Source: Posidonia oceanica
Taxonomy: Eukaryota > Streptophyta > Magnoliopsida > Alismatales > Posidoniaceae
Assembly (NCBI GenBank): GCA_037176725.1
Contig: JAZBRS010000026.1
Location: forward strand, 106,623,501 to 106,687,500
Length of the DNA stretch: 64,000 bases
Reading direction: 5' to 3'
Positions 22,493 through 32,220 of the stretch are shown here, in pieces. Position 1 is the stretch's first letter; each line of letters starts with the position of its first letter. The notes beneath the pieces are model-generated. The model was given only the letters and a program-made list of their open reading frames with translations, was not told the origin of the DNA and did no database searches. A program made the translations under genes and the position numbers.

Positions 22493-23207
22493 GTCCTGTT
22501 TCAAAGAACTACACAGCAACACTTTCAATCAGCGATTTAAGGTTTTAATTTTTGTTTTTGCTTTGAGATTAGTGTTTTAAACCTACTGTAGCTCTCTGGG
22601 TTCCTTAAGGCTTAGGTATGACTTTTTTTTTTTGATTTCTAAGGCTCCTCACAAGATGGGTGAATATGATTGGTACTACCCCCTACCTCAACTCCTGAGG
22701 ATGCTAGGGGGAGCCTGAATACACTTAGGTCCCTACCGCGTAGAGGTAGAACCCAGCGTACTCGGGATTGATCGGGTCACTCACGTATGTATACACAAAA
22801 GAAATAAACAAACCACCGAAAGGGGGAGGGAGGAATACAAGTCAAGACTTGAGGTTCTAATTATCTTTCACCAAAAGGCCAAGGAAGAAGGAGGGCCCCT
22901 AGCGAAAGATAATAACAATACAAGTACCTTTTATAAGTCCCTTGCAACAGAGATGCTTGGGACCTAGATGGTTACTTATATAACCCAAGAAATGACACAA
23001 GCAATTTAGTTCCCAATGAGGGCCATGCAAGTCGTATAAAAAGATGTAATTTATTATTATTATTATTTTTTTTGCAAAGCACCCAAAGCAACTGAAGTTC
23101 CGGTTCCTACGGCAGAGCCGATCACCTCACACCTCAATTCTTTGGGCTAGTTATAACAAAGAAAACTAAAAGAAATTTTAAAATAGAAGGGTTTCTGTTC
23201 AATAGTC
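22493..23207. other. Non-coding leader/LTR sequence of minus-strand Tat element
   Basis: No ORF. Contains a (TTA)n microsatellite near 23050. Confidence 0.5.
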
Positions 23208-23263
23208 GTTAGACACGGATATTGCAGCTTCTAATATTAGACGCGCCTGATCACGCGTATAAC
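23208..23263. repeat. Palindrome doublet d7
   Basis: Arms GTTAGACAC/GCTTCTAAT and ATTAGACGC/GCGTATAAC, both loops 10 nt. Confidence 0.75.
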
Positions 23264-24447
23264 GTACTGACAGTATTTTTTTCAGAAAAACAGTAATTTT
23301 TACAGATTACGCCCATGCCTGAGAATCCAGAGAGAAGGGGGAGGTGATTTCAGTTAATGACACAAAGAAAACAAACGAAAAGAAAATCATGATACCTCAA
23401 AACACTACGAGGAATTTCGTTGCTTCTTTAAAACATACGAGAAAATAAGAAACTAAAATTAAACTAAGAATGTCAATAATGAAGGAGGAAGAAGAAAGAA
23501 AGGAAGGGTTACTTACCTTGCACGGGGGCACTTTTAGCCGTCCCACCGTGATCACCAGACTGTGGATATGGGGTTTTTAGAGGAGAAGGAGAAGATGATG
23601 ATGATGGAGGTTTGAGGAAGAAGAAGGCTTCTTTTTGGCTCCCTCTTTTGCTTGCTCTATCTTCTCTTTCTCGAGGTCCCCCTTCTTTGTATCCGACTCT
23701 GTCACTCCACGTGTAATGGAATCGGTGTGATCACCATTCTCGGCTCGCTTTCGTCGGCCCTCGAGACGCCTTTGGGGAGATATAGTGTGGTTGCGGGTTC
23801 AGCTACCTTAGGACAACGCCAGCATTGCCCAAGGGTGTCTGTGCTTGGTAAGTTCTTTCTTCCTTCTTCCTCCTTGTATGACAAACATTAGGAAAGCAAA
23901 ACAAACAAGACAATATAAAAATGGATCAATATGTGTAGTAATCTATCTAGAGTTAGTAGAAAAGAAAGTAAAGAAAACGTAGTGAGATACGTACCCGAGG
24001 GATTTGATCCCCTCGGTTGCAAATAAAAGAGTTGTATGCCTAGCTAAGAATATATGAACTTGAAATAAAAATGCTTGATTATACTACGGAATTAAACATG
24101 TAATATTAGAAATAAAAAATGAGAAATGAACGAAATAGAGTCTCCTCTGTCTATGCACAAAGTGCAAACTGTGTTGGCATGAAGCCAACAACGACAAAAG
24201 GATCCTCAAGCTTTTTCTAAGACTCTCCTTCTTTCAAAAACTCTCTTCTCTCTTTCAATTCTTAAGGATCTCACTTCTCTAAGATTTTTAATCTCAAGAG
24301 TATGTGAGTTCCAAAAGTTTCTTCACCTCTTTTCTCTCTCAAAATTCTGGCCTTGAACTCAGTAGGGGTACCCTTGCTTTTATAGAAGCAAGGGGGAACA
24401 AAAAAGGACACAAATGCCAAGTTAACAGAGTTTCCTGTTTCAGAAGT
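23264..24447. other. Probable 5' LTR body of minus-strand Tat element
   Basis: No supported ORF. A TATA box on the minus strand lies at 24376-24385. A GTTGGC-ATGAA-GCCAAC inverted repeat lies near 24172-24188. PBS not identified with confidence. Confidence 0.4.
24371..24394 (-). promoter_or_regulatory. TATA box inside a perfect 9-bp inverted repeat
   Basis: CCCTTGCTT-TTATAG-AAGCAAGGG on the + strand; the minus strand reads CTATAAAAGC across the loop and one arm. Suggests the core promoter of the minus-strand Tat element. Confidence 0.55.
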
Positions 24448-24503
24448 GTTATACGCTGGAAAACCAGCATATAACGTTATAAGCGAGAGAACTCGCGTAT
24501 AAC
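24448..24503. repeat. Palindrome doublet d8, all-AT variant
   Basis: Arms GTTATACGC/GCATATAAC and GTTATAAGC/GCGTATAAC with 10-nt loops. The usual GG/CC pair has changed to AT/AT on both sides, keeping pairing. Confidence 0.8.
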
Positions 24504-24676
24504 GACCTCCGAGGCATAACTGCCAGGATCAGAGAAGATTCTCCAATTAAGGAGTCTTTAAGTGTGATTAAACTTGACTTTGATGGCTTTGACCAGTTAA
24601 CAGATTCCAAAGAAGGCAAAAACATGATTTTTGGATTAGGCCAAAAAAGGAAAGCTTTGGCTGACTGAGTTGCCAC

Positions 24677-24732
24677 GTTGGACGCTGGAAAGCCGGCGGC
24701 CAATGTTAGCCGCTGGAAAGGTTGCCAACATT
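24677..24732. repeat. Palindrome doublet d9
   Basis: Arms GTTGGACGC/GCGGCCAAT and GTTAGCCGC/GCCAACATT, 10-nt loops; the second half is degenerate. Confidence 0.65.
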
Positions 24733-24846
24733 TAGGGCTTAAAAAGGTATAGCATTTTCGACTTGAGAGGAACATTTGGCTCAAGTGAGATTCAGAAATG
24801 GATGGAGGGCCTCTAAGAGCGACCTAATGCAAGAGACTATCCTAAC

Positions 24847-25353
24847 ATGAAGGGAGTGCCAAAACGGGGTATCTACATGCATCACGTCGCGTTGGCCAGT
24901 CAGGAACCGCAACTGAGACAAAGACGAGACTGTCGCGACTTCACCACATTCAGTGAACCGCTAAGCATCATCTTTCCTCGGGTTGCGTCGCTTCTGAGGT
25001 TCTCGGAAATTTGCCCACCGCTAGATCCACTTCCGCGATGGTATGATGCGAGTGCGTACTGCTACTACCATCGAGCCGCGGGGCACTCGACCGATGGCTG
25101 CCGTACATTCTGGGGCGTCGTTCAGGATCTCCTCGAGGACGAATCCTCGGGGGTCGATCTTGTCGATCCCGACTCTGTTCCTTCCCCGTCGAACCCAATC
25201 CAGCCCCCTCTGCTGTCCGACATCGTCAGCTCCCTGTTTCCTCGGTTCAGTCAGAACGGCTACGCCAGGATAAGGGAGTACGTGGCCAGAGACGCCCGGG
25301 CAGCCCCAACGGAGCGGGAGCGAGTTCAACACCTCTTTATTGAGGTTGCTGAC
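24847..25353 (+). pseudogene. Gag remnant with CHHC knuckle (E1)
   Basis: About 170 codons: SEPLSIIFPRVASLLRFSE, then the knuckle CYYHRAAGHSTDGC, then an acidic/Pro region. Collinear with the knuckle region of the + strand Tat element (34.1-34.4 kb) and with 53.16-53.64 kb. It stops at GCTGACAG/GTAAGT, a strong splice-donor-like site; the 53.8 kb copy has GCTGACAG/GTTAGT. There is no pol downstream, so this belongs to a non-autonomous or deleted element. Confidence 0.65.
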
Positions 25354-27089
25354 AGGTAAGTTTCTCTTACCTTATCTTTTTTTGCATGCATTATCATTCA
25401 TCTTCTGGTTTTGTTCGTTTGCATGTTTTCTCGCATTATCAAAAATCATAAAAATTATAAAATCCATCAAAACTAAAAACATGCATTTTTCATTTCTTGC
25501 CTGTACATATCATTGCCTGCATCCTATAAAAGACAAAAGTATCAAAAAATAAAAAAAAGAGAGAAAACAACAACAAAAAACCACAAAAACATGCTTTCTT
25601 TTCCGCTTGTTTTCCTTTTATGTCTTCTTAAAAACAGAAAAGTCATAAAAAATACAAAACACATGGAAAAATCCCAAAAATATGCTTATTCCCTTACTAA
25701 AATGCAAAAAACACAAAAAATTTGTGTAATCCAAAACTTGGCTTCGGATAACAAGCAGCAGTACAGAGAGGGTGTCAAGCATAGACAATCTCAGGCAGAA
25801 CTCACCCGAACAGCGCCATCTCTTGCATGTGGCCACTTGTGAGACTTAGAGCAGAACAGAGCATCTCGCTGAGCTAAAAACTCCTAAAGCGAGATCCACC
25901 TCATCAAGAGAGTCCACTAGACATGGAGAGGACCAATGCAATGTAGAGCATAGTTAGAGGTTATCTACACATTACAGAGGCTGAAGGTGTACGCTGATCA
26001 GCCGAACTCTCAATGCCTCACTCGGGACCGCTACCTCAAGAGGGCAAAGTCATGCATATCCAAAAGAATATAGATCGTGTGAGCGAAAAAAAATGATAAC
26101 ATGATATGCATGCTGAGCAGAAAAGAATAATGAAGAAAGAAGTTGAAGAAAGAAGACGCTCATGAGAGGAGTGACTCGGACGAGAATCGAAGCCCCCTCA
26201 GCTATCAACCTCAAGCACTGTAATGCCAACTACACGGGATACATTATCAGGAGGACCTGACCCCACCCTCCGAGCGCAGCAGCATGCTCCAATCCCCTGT
26301 GCAGACAACTCTACATCCTTGGAAGGCTAGAGGCAACTCCAGTCACTCATGAGGGGAAAAGAAATATCTATCCGTGAGTGTCAAAAGCGGTAGTCGGTCC
26401 CCGAGAAATTGAGACGGAGGCTGCGAAGCTACATCCAACGCTTCTGCTACCCAAATGCAGCCAAAGGCTATACTCTGCAAAGCTAAAGCCTCATCCCAAA
26501 CCAAAAATGAGAAAGAGAGCCACCGACCACAACTTGGCATGGCGTTACTCGAGGATCGAGACCCCCTTAGTCAGAAAGTGCAGAAGCACCCTCTCGGTAA
26601 CAGCAACTTCTAAGTCCGAAGCTACCAAAAACATGCATGTTATAATAAGCTATCTTCCCTTCTCCATGTTTTCGAAAACTGGAGCCAAGGACGAGCACCT
26701 TTGCCAGACCTTGCATAGAGGCTCTGCGCTTTTTCAAAGTTTTGCAACCCACCACGTTGGGTAGGTCCTTGATGACTGGCAAGGCCATTGTTTGTCACTC
26801 TGTGACGCTACATCGCAGGCCCACTCTGAGACCATTGCACACCCACCACGATGGGCCTCCGCACTTTCCTTTGCATCGGGCAGGTACCCCTAACTAGTCG
26901 GTTGGCAACACGATGGTGTTGTCCGCCTTCTCCGTTTTTCTGATACGAAGGGCGCTACGGCTGCCTCTTAATATCATCCTAATACCAGGAGCATCTTTCT
27001 TGGCTACCCTGTGGTATCACTCCCCCCTTTTCTTTTGGTCGGTAAGTTCGCGTGCTTACCAGCCACCCCCATTTTCATGGCATGACACT
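25354..27089. other. 3' non-coding tail of E1, homologous to 53.8-57.3 kb
   Basis: No supported gene. Stretches such as that around 25750-25840 match 54320-54410 closely, and 26340-26900 matches 54930-55450. Contains A-rich tracts and one fold-back module (26942-27018). Confidence 0.7.
26942..27018. repeat. Fold-back module B, E1 copy
   Basis: Outer arms GATAC and GTATC, degenerate inner arms around AATATCA and AATACCAGGAG. Same order as the copies at 50.17, 50.45, 55.62 and 55.91 kb. Confidence 0.5.
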
Positions 27090-27956
27090 TTGGAATCCCG
27101 CGTGCATGCTTCCTCGGTCGAGGACGAGCCTTTCTCCTTATGTGACTCTTCGGAGTCCCACATGCTTGTTCCTCCTCGGTCGGGGACGAGCCATTTTCAT
27201 CCCGTGTGCTTGCTTCCTTGGTCAAGGGCGAGCCTTTCTCCTTGCGTGACTCTACGGAGTCCCGCGTGTTTGTTCCTCCTCGGTAGAGCGTGAGCCATTT
27301 TCTTCCCGTGTGCTTCCACCCATGGTCGAGGGCGAGCCTTTCTCCTTGCATGACTCTTCGGAGTCCCGCGTACTTGCTCCTCCTCAGTCGAGGACGAGCC
27401 ATTTTCTTCCCATGTGCACGCTTCCTCGGTCAAGGGCGAGCCTCTCCCCTTGCGTGACTCTTCGAAGTCCCGCGTGCTTGTTCCTCCTCGGTTGAGGACA
27501 AGCCTTTTTCTTCCCACGTGCTTCCTTCCTCGGTCGAGGGCGAGCCTTTCTCCTTGCATGACTCTTCGGAGTCCCGCGTGCTTGTTCCTCCTCGGTCGAG
27601 GACGAGCCTTTTTCATCTCGTGTGCTTACTTCCTCAGTCGAAGGTGAGCCTTTCTCCTTGCGTGACTCTCCGGAGTCCCGTGTGCTTGTTCCTCCTCGGT
27701 CGAGGACGAGCCTTTGTCTACTCGCGTGCTTGCTTCCTCGGTCGAGAGCGAGCCTTTCTCCTTGCCCGACTGTTCGGAGTCCCGCGTGCATGTTCCTCAT
27801 CGGTCGAGGACGAGCCATTTTCTTCTCGCGTGCTTGCTTCCTCGGTCGAGGGCGAGCCTTTCACCTTGCGTGACTCTTCGGAGTCCTGCGTGCTTGTTCC
27901 TCCTCGGTCGAGGACGAGCCTTTTTCTTCCTATGAGCTAGCTTCCTCGGTCGAGGC
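27090..27956. repeat. Tandem array A1 (105-bp class)
   Basis: Repeats of the unit type seen at 43.7-49.7 kb (core CCTCGGTCGAGGACGAGCC). It abuts the LTR start at 27957 with no polypurine tract between. A segment from about 27396 is nearly identical to one from 43733 over some 215 bp. Confidence 0.85.
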
Positions 27957-28176
27957 TGTAGACACCCCATTCTGACGGCCTAGAAGTTGGTAGTTCTCTG
28001 TTGCAGGCCCGTGTGGTCTCTGGATTGGCATTCCCTTTTCAAACCCATTTTCTAGCCCATTTCCAAACCCAAAACCTCACCCCAAACCCTAGAAGCCCTT
28101 ACCTAACCTATTTTCATTTTTACAACACTTCTAGGCCCAAACCTAAGCCCATTTGCGGCCCATGCCACCTGAGTGT

Positions 28177-28234
28177 GTTGGACGCACTATGGTCTGGCGT
28201 CCAACGTTGGACGTGCTCTGGTCGCGCGTCCAAC
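28177..28234. repeat. Palindrome doublet D1
   Basis: GTTGGACGC-N11-GCGTCCAAC then GTTGGACGT-N11-GCGTCCAAC, starting 220 bp from the LTR start. Confidence 0.85.
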
Positions 28235-28932
28235 GACTCGAGGTCGGCAGCGGTTGCTCCGCCCCCTCCAGCTCACCGCCCGTCCAATCCCGCACCTCCT
28301 CGCACTTACTACCCGTCCCTTCCTCCACTCTACGCCATCCACTACCTTCCAAGCATCACTTACTACCCATCACCTCCTATTTCAGCTGATTTCAAGCCCT
28401 CACAGCCCTCACTGACAGGTTTGCCTCCGCCGGCCGTGTCAGCCACCGTCTTGCCTCCGCCGCCCTCCTGCCATTGCCCACGCCTTCCTCTGACATCCCA
28501 CATGGCCTCCACACACTCACCCGCACTTGCCAGCACCTGGGCTCGTCAAAATTTGGCCTGCAAATCTCTGCCAAGCACTAGAACCCATGCAAGCTTCAAC
28601 AAAACCAGCAAGTTCAACCCTTTGCCATTCACACCACACAGAGCGAATGAGAGAGCTTCCACTTCCGAGAGTAAGAAGGCACTCCCCTCTCCATCCCCGA
28701 CCCATTGCTAGCTCCTTCGACGCTCCGAGCTGCTCAGGAGGCCTCACTGAAGTCGCTGCTGTGCACACACCTGCAACATCGGTGAACCTCGTCGTCCCGC
28801 CGTTCCAGAGCTTCCAGAGGTTAGTTCTCTACCCCCTGTAGTCATGCATGCATGATAGTACATGTCCATGCATTTTTTCCAAGTTTTTACTTCCTTTTGG
28901 ACGTGATTCACATCCAAAAGGAAGTTCAGTGT

Positions 28933-28989
28933 GTTGGACGCACCAACTGGTGCGTCCAACGTTGGACGCGGCATAGGCCTGCGTCCAAC
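28933..28989. repeat. Palindrome doublet D2
   Basis: All four arms perfect (GTTGGACGC/GCGTCCAAC twice); loops 10 and 11 nt. Confidence 0.9.
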
Positions 28990-29170
28990 TGCCTGTTTTG
29001 CTTTCCCATTGTTTGAATGTTTCCCATGCTTTTCCTTTGCATGTTTCTTTGCAAGTATATGCTATTTGCCTCCTTTTAATTCTCTCTAATGTAATACCAT
29101 GTTTTCAACTTGTTGCATGCATGTTTGAATGCTTTTTGCATGCTTAATGATTAGTCTGTCTGCTGCCTTT

Positions 29171-29228
29171 GTTGGACGCTAGGATGAACTGCGTCCAACG
29201 TTGGACGCTGGTTCACTCAGCGTCCAAC
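29171..29228. repeat. Palindrome doublet D3
   Basis: All four arms perfect, both loops 11 nt; 238 bp after D2. Confidence 0.9.
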
Positions 29229-29562
29229 ACCCCTGCTTACTTTGCCTTGCTGCCATGCCTACTCCATGCATATTTATGGTATTATCTTGTGACCCATGCC
29301 TACTTAGAGATGCCTGGCCCCTATGGCAACCATGTTTAGGTTTGCTAGGATTTATTCTAAGTTATTTACTCCTTTTTGCAAAGTTAAAGCTTGCTTCTCT
29401 TATGCATGTTCTTCCCTTTGCTTTCTTTAGCCTAAATGCTTGCAAATGTCTGCTGTGGGTGCTCCTGTTAGTCTCTTACATGCTTCCAAGATGATTGCAT
29501 GCATATAGGTGGGGTAGAGCCGAGCTCCCCCTTTAGAACAGGTGAGCTTGCATGCCTGGGTC

Positions 29563-29620
29563 GTTGGACGCCAGAGCCCTCAGCGTCTAACGTTGGACGC
29601 TGCTGGCTCTAGCGTCCAAC
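29563..29620. repeat. Palindrome doublet D4
   Basis: GTTGGACGC/GCGTCTAAC and GTTGGACGC/GCGTCCAAC, loops 11 nt; one C/T change in an arm. Confidence 0.9.
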
Positions 29621-29791
29621 GTCCTGGCTCATCTCTTGATTGTTTAATGCTTGCATGCCTTCCTGATCTTGCTTGTTTGCTTATTCCCTATGTTCTTGTG
29701 CATGCCTAGCTTCTTCAGCAACTGTTATTTATTTTCTTTGAATTATTTTACTTGTTTATGCATGCTTTTTGTGTGTTGTGCCTCCCAGAGC

Positions 29792-29849
29792 GTTGTACGC
29801 TGCTGGTGTTGGCGTCCAACATTGGACGCCGACCTAGCTCGCGTCCAAC
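29792..29849. repeat. Palindrome doublet D5
   Basis: GTTGTACGC/GCGTCCAAC and ATTGGACGC/GCGTCCAAC, loops 11 nt; 229 bp after D4. Confidence 0.88.
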
Positions 29850-30022
29850 GTCCTGGTTGTGCCTTTGGCCTGGCACTCAGCACAGGTAAGGTTGGATTGT
29901 TTATTTTATGCATCCGCTGTTTGCTTGCTTGCCCTTGCTCTGAATCCAGCAACCCAAATGCATGATCCCAACTCTCCTCTATCACTTGTATGCATCTTTT
30001 CTCCCCTCTGCCTTCTGTCCTT

Positions 30023-30080
30023 GTTGGACGCCAGCCTCTCTGGCGTTCAACGTTGGACGCCCAGCCTACAGGCGTCCAAC
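30023..30080. repeat. Palindrome doublet D6
   Basis: GTTGGACGC/GCGTTCAAC and GTTGGACGC/GCGTCCAAC, loops 11 nt; 231 bp after D5. Confidence 0.9.
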
Positions 30081-30261
30081 AACCTACATGCTCGGATCTT
30101 TAATTTTGGCATGCTCCTTGTTCTGATTCTTCCTCTAATCTTCTGTTAGGTTAGATTTGCATGTCTAGTACCCATTTAGTTGCATGTTTGCATCAGTACT
30201 GCATCCATATAGTTAGATTGCATTGTTTTTAAAATATGCATGCTGTCTGTCTGTAGTGGGT

Positions 30262-30290
30262 GTTGGACGTGGGCTCTCCCAGCGTCCAAT
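30262..30290. repeat. Single palindrome D7 (half doublet)
   Basis: GTTGGACGT-N11-GCGTCCAAT, 239 bp after D6; only one hairpin is present. Confidence 0.8.
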
Positions 30291-30669
30291 ACATGCAGAT
30301 GGCTGACAGCCATTTTAAAGCGCTAATTTTGTTTCGCTCGCCGTTTCTCGCGTTTTATTGCTTCTTTGGCTTGCTGTAACCCTAATGCATGTTGCCCGCC
30401 CATTTGTTTTGATTTTGCCCCCGTTTTGCCTTGTTTTCCGTGCTTCACCCCGTTTTCCGCGTTTTGCATCTTTTTCGCTCCTTTGCATGGCTTTCCGCAC
30501 CCCTTTGCATCGCGTTTCGCCTTCTGCATCGTTTTGCGTGCTTTGTAGTATTTTCCGCATTTTCTGCACCGTTTTCCGTGCTTGTTTTGCTTTATTGCTC
30601 GTATGTCGCTCGCATTGCTTGGTTTTCCCGCCGTTTTGTTTTATCGCTTGCATAAGCGCGAGATTGCCT

Positions 30670-30745
30670 AAGAAAGACCGACTCTCGGATGTATCGAGGT
30701 GCCTAACACCTTCCCCGTGTGTAACAGGAGTCCTTGCCCTTTCTC
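30670..30745 (+). other. Conserved LTR block (GTGCCTAACACCTTCCCC)
   Basis: Shared with the minus-strand LTR at 58695-58765, including AACAGGAGTCCTTGCCC. Similar blocks are common in Tat LTRs near R/U5; its role is not known to me. Confidence 0.6.
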
Positions 30746-31079
30746 TTGGCTCGCATCGACCTTTCCCTTATCCTAGGCTTGATTCATAGCATAGCATAAT
30801 AGCATAGCATAGCTTAGCTTATCCTTGCATCTCTTTGCCCCTCCTTGCATCCAGTTCAACATGTCTTTTCATGCTTTACCCCCTGGTTTTCCTTGTCTTC
30901 CAATTCAATAGACCCAGTGGCGACTCCGAATTGTCTTATCATTTCTTTTTTTTTTTTTTGCCAACGTTTCCAAGTCGAGTTCTTCCCTCGGATCCAGCCG
31001 CATATAGTGAGCCTATTTTGATCGATGCACACAAGCTTTGGTAATGTGCATGGACGATTAGAATTCGGGATTACTACAG

Positions 31080-31097
31080 TGGCGACTCCGCTGGGGA
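31080..31097 (+). other. Primer-binding site of + strand Tat element
   Basis: TGGCGACTCCGCTGGGGA, one base after the LTR end; the form expected for Tat/Ogre elements (tRNA-Arg type, from memory). Confidence 0.85.
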
Positions 31098-32220
31098 GCA
31101 GTACTCCGGCTTTCGCCTTGGCTTCCTCGCCGCTTGCTTGGGTGTTTTGCTTGCTTCTGCTTTTGCCTGCTTTCCTTGCTTACCTGCTTGCTTGTTTATT
31201 TACCTGCTTTATGCCATGATTGCCTATGCTGTTTCATTTTGCTTGCATCACATGTCTAAATACTTGCTTGGCACACCATGCATGCCTTTTGAACGATGAA
31301 TGCTTCTTTTTACACCAATGCAATGCCATTGCACTTGCACATGCTATGCATACCTACTTTTTGCAATGATGAGTGTTTTTTTCTTTCACTATCATGCTCA
31401 CACACACATACACATGCTATGCCCATGCCTTTTGCAATGATGTGTGTTGCTTGCTTGCCATAATTGGGTGATTTCCTTCCCCTTTTGCATTAAGCCTAAG
31501 GACAATTAGAGACTGATTGCTTCCCCCATGGCTAACTAAAAATCGCAAGTAAAAAGAATTTCTAGGAGCAACTAGAGACTGCAAACTCACCTGCACTCCC
31601 TTGAGTTAATAAAAAAACGCAAGATAAAACGCAAAGCATTTGCATAAAGCATCATATAGGGCATGCATTCTTCTCATCTTAGTCCACCTACAGTCTGAGA
31701 AGGATAGTCCCGGTCTCTTGCGTCCAATGCTTTGGTGTGGAGCAAGTAGATCGATCTGTCCCCCCTTGTCAGGGGATCGCATCGGTGTTAGTAGAGGGTA
31801 CCACCCATGCTTCTGGCAGGATCAAGGCCACCTACACACCACTACGTCACCACCTGAGCTTTGGGCCGGGTTTAAGATGTGGGACCTGTTTTTTTCTAGC
31901 CTGAGTCGGCGACCCGTACACCCCTGAACGTCCGAAGTAGATTGCTTACTAGGACACCCTAGATTGGTGAGGGAGAGCATGCTAGAAAGCATACATCTGC
32001 ATTCATATCGTGCGCTAACACATTTGCTTTTACTTTCGGGTTCTAATCCCTTGATTTTGTTTGCTCTTCGTGTAGAGAGATCTGTCAGCGAGTTCCTTAG
32101 CTGGAGCATGAGTGTTTTCTCTTGCTGACGCCCCTGCTGTGACCCCTGCTTCTGATCATCCTCCCTTCCGAGCTACTTCGCTTTAGCGAACATAGCTCCT
32201 CCTAAGATTCGCCCTCTTGC
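31098..32220 (+). other. Long leader of + strand Tat element
   Basis: About 1.1 kb without a supported ORF. Tat/Ogre leaders are typically long. Confidence 0.6.

Larger units (their letters stand above)
13564..24503 (-). mobile_element. Tat/Ogre-lineage Ty3/gypsy element, decayed (coding part and 5' leader/LTR)
   Basis: The minus-strand order is gag, PR1, PR2, G-patch, RT, RNase H, archaeal-type RNase H, integrase. The second RNase H and absence of a chromodomain place it in the Tat lineage. Reading frame is retained over long stretches: 20742 to 17476 is one frame, 16112 to 13564 another. Shifts occur near 20740, between G-patch and RT, and near 16130, with a dozen or more in-frame stops. 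LTR boundaries were not resolved. A minus-strand TATA box (24376-24385) and palindrome doublets to 24732 suggest the 5' LTR lies within about 22.5-24.8 kb; the 3' end may reach to about 9.7 kb. Confidence 0.8.
27957..31078 (+). repeat. 5' LTR of + strand Tat element
   Basis: Starts TGTAGACACCCC, ends ATTACTACA one base before the PBS; 3122 bp. Contains six palindrome doublets and a single half copy, C/T-rich segments, a 'GTGCCTAACACCTTCCCC' block (about 30670-30745) shared with the LTR at 58.7 kb, an AGCAT repeat near 30787-30812 and a PBS-like GTGGCGACTCCG at 30917-30928. Confidence 0.8.

Noticed and set aside
23520..23560. TGGTGATCAC on the minus strand as PBS of the minus-strand Tat element
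   Set aside because: It does not match a plant tRNA 3' end I recognise, and a similar string recurs at 23735 without an LTR border.
28001..28711. 236-codon Pro/Ser-rich + frame in the LTR
   Set aside because: It lies in U3 of an LTR, crosses a palindrome doublet, has low complexity and no domain.
28177..30290. CRISPR-like array
   Set aside because: Palindromic repeats at semi-regular spacing look similar, but this is plant retrotransposon DNA, spacers are about 170 bp or more and there are no cas genes.
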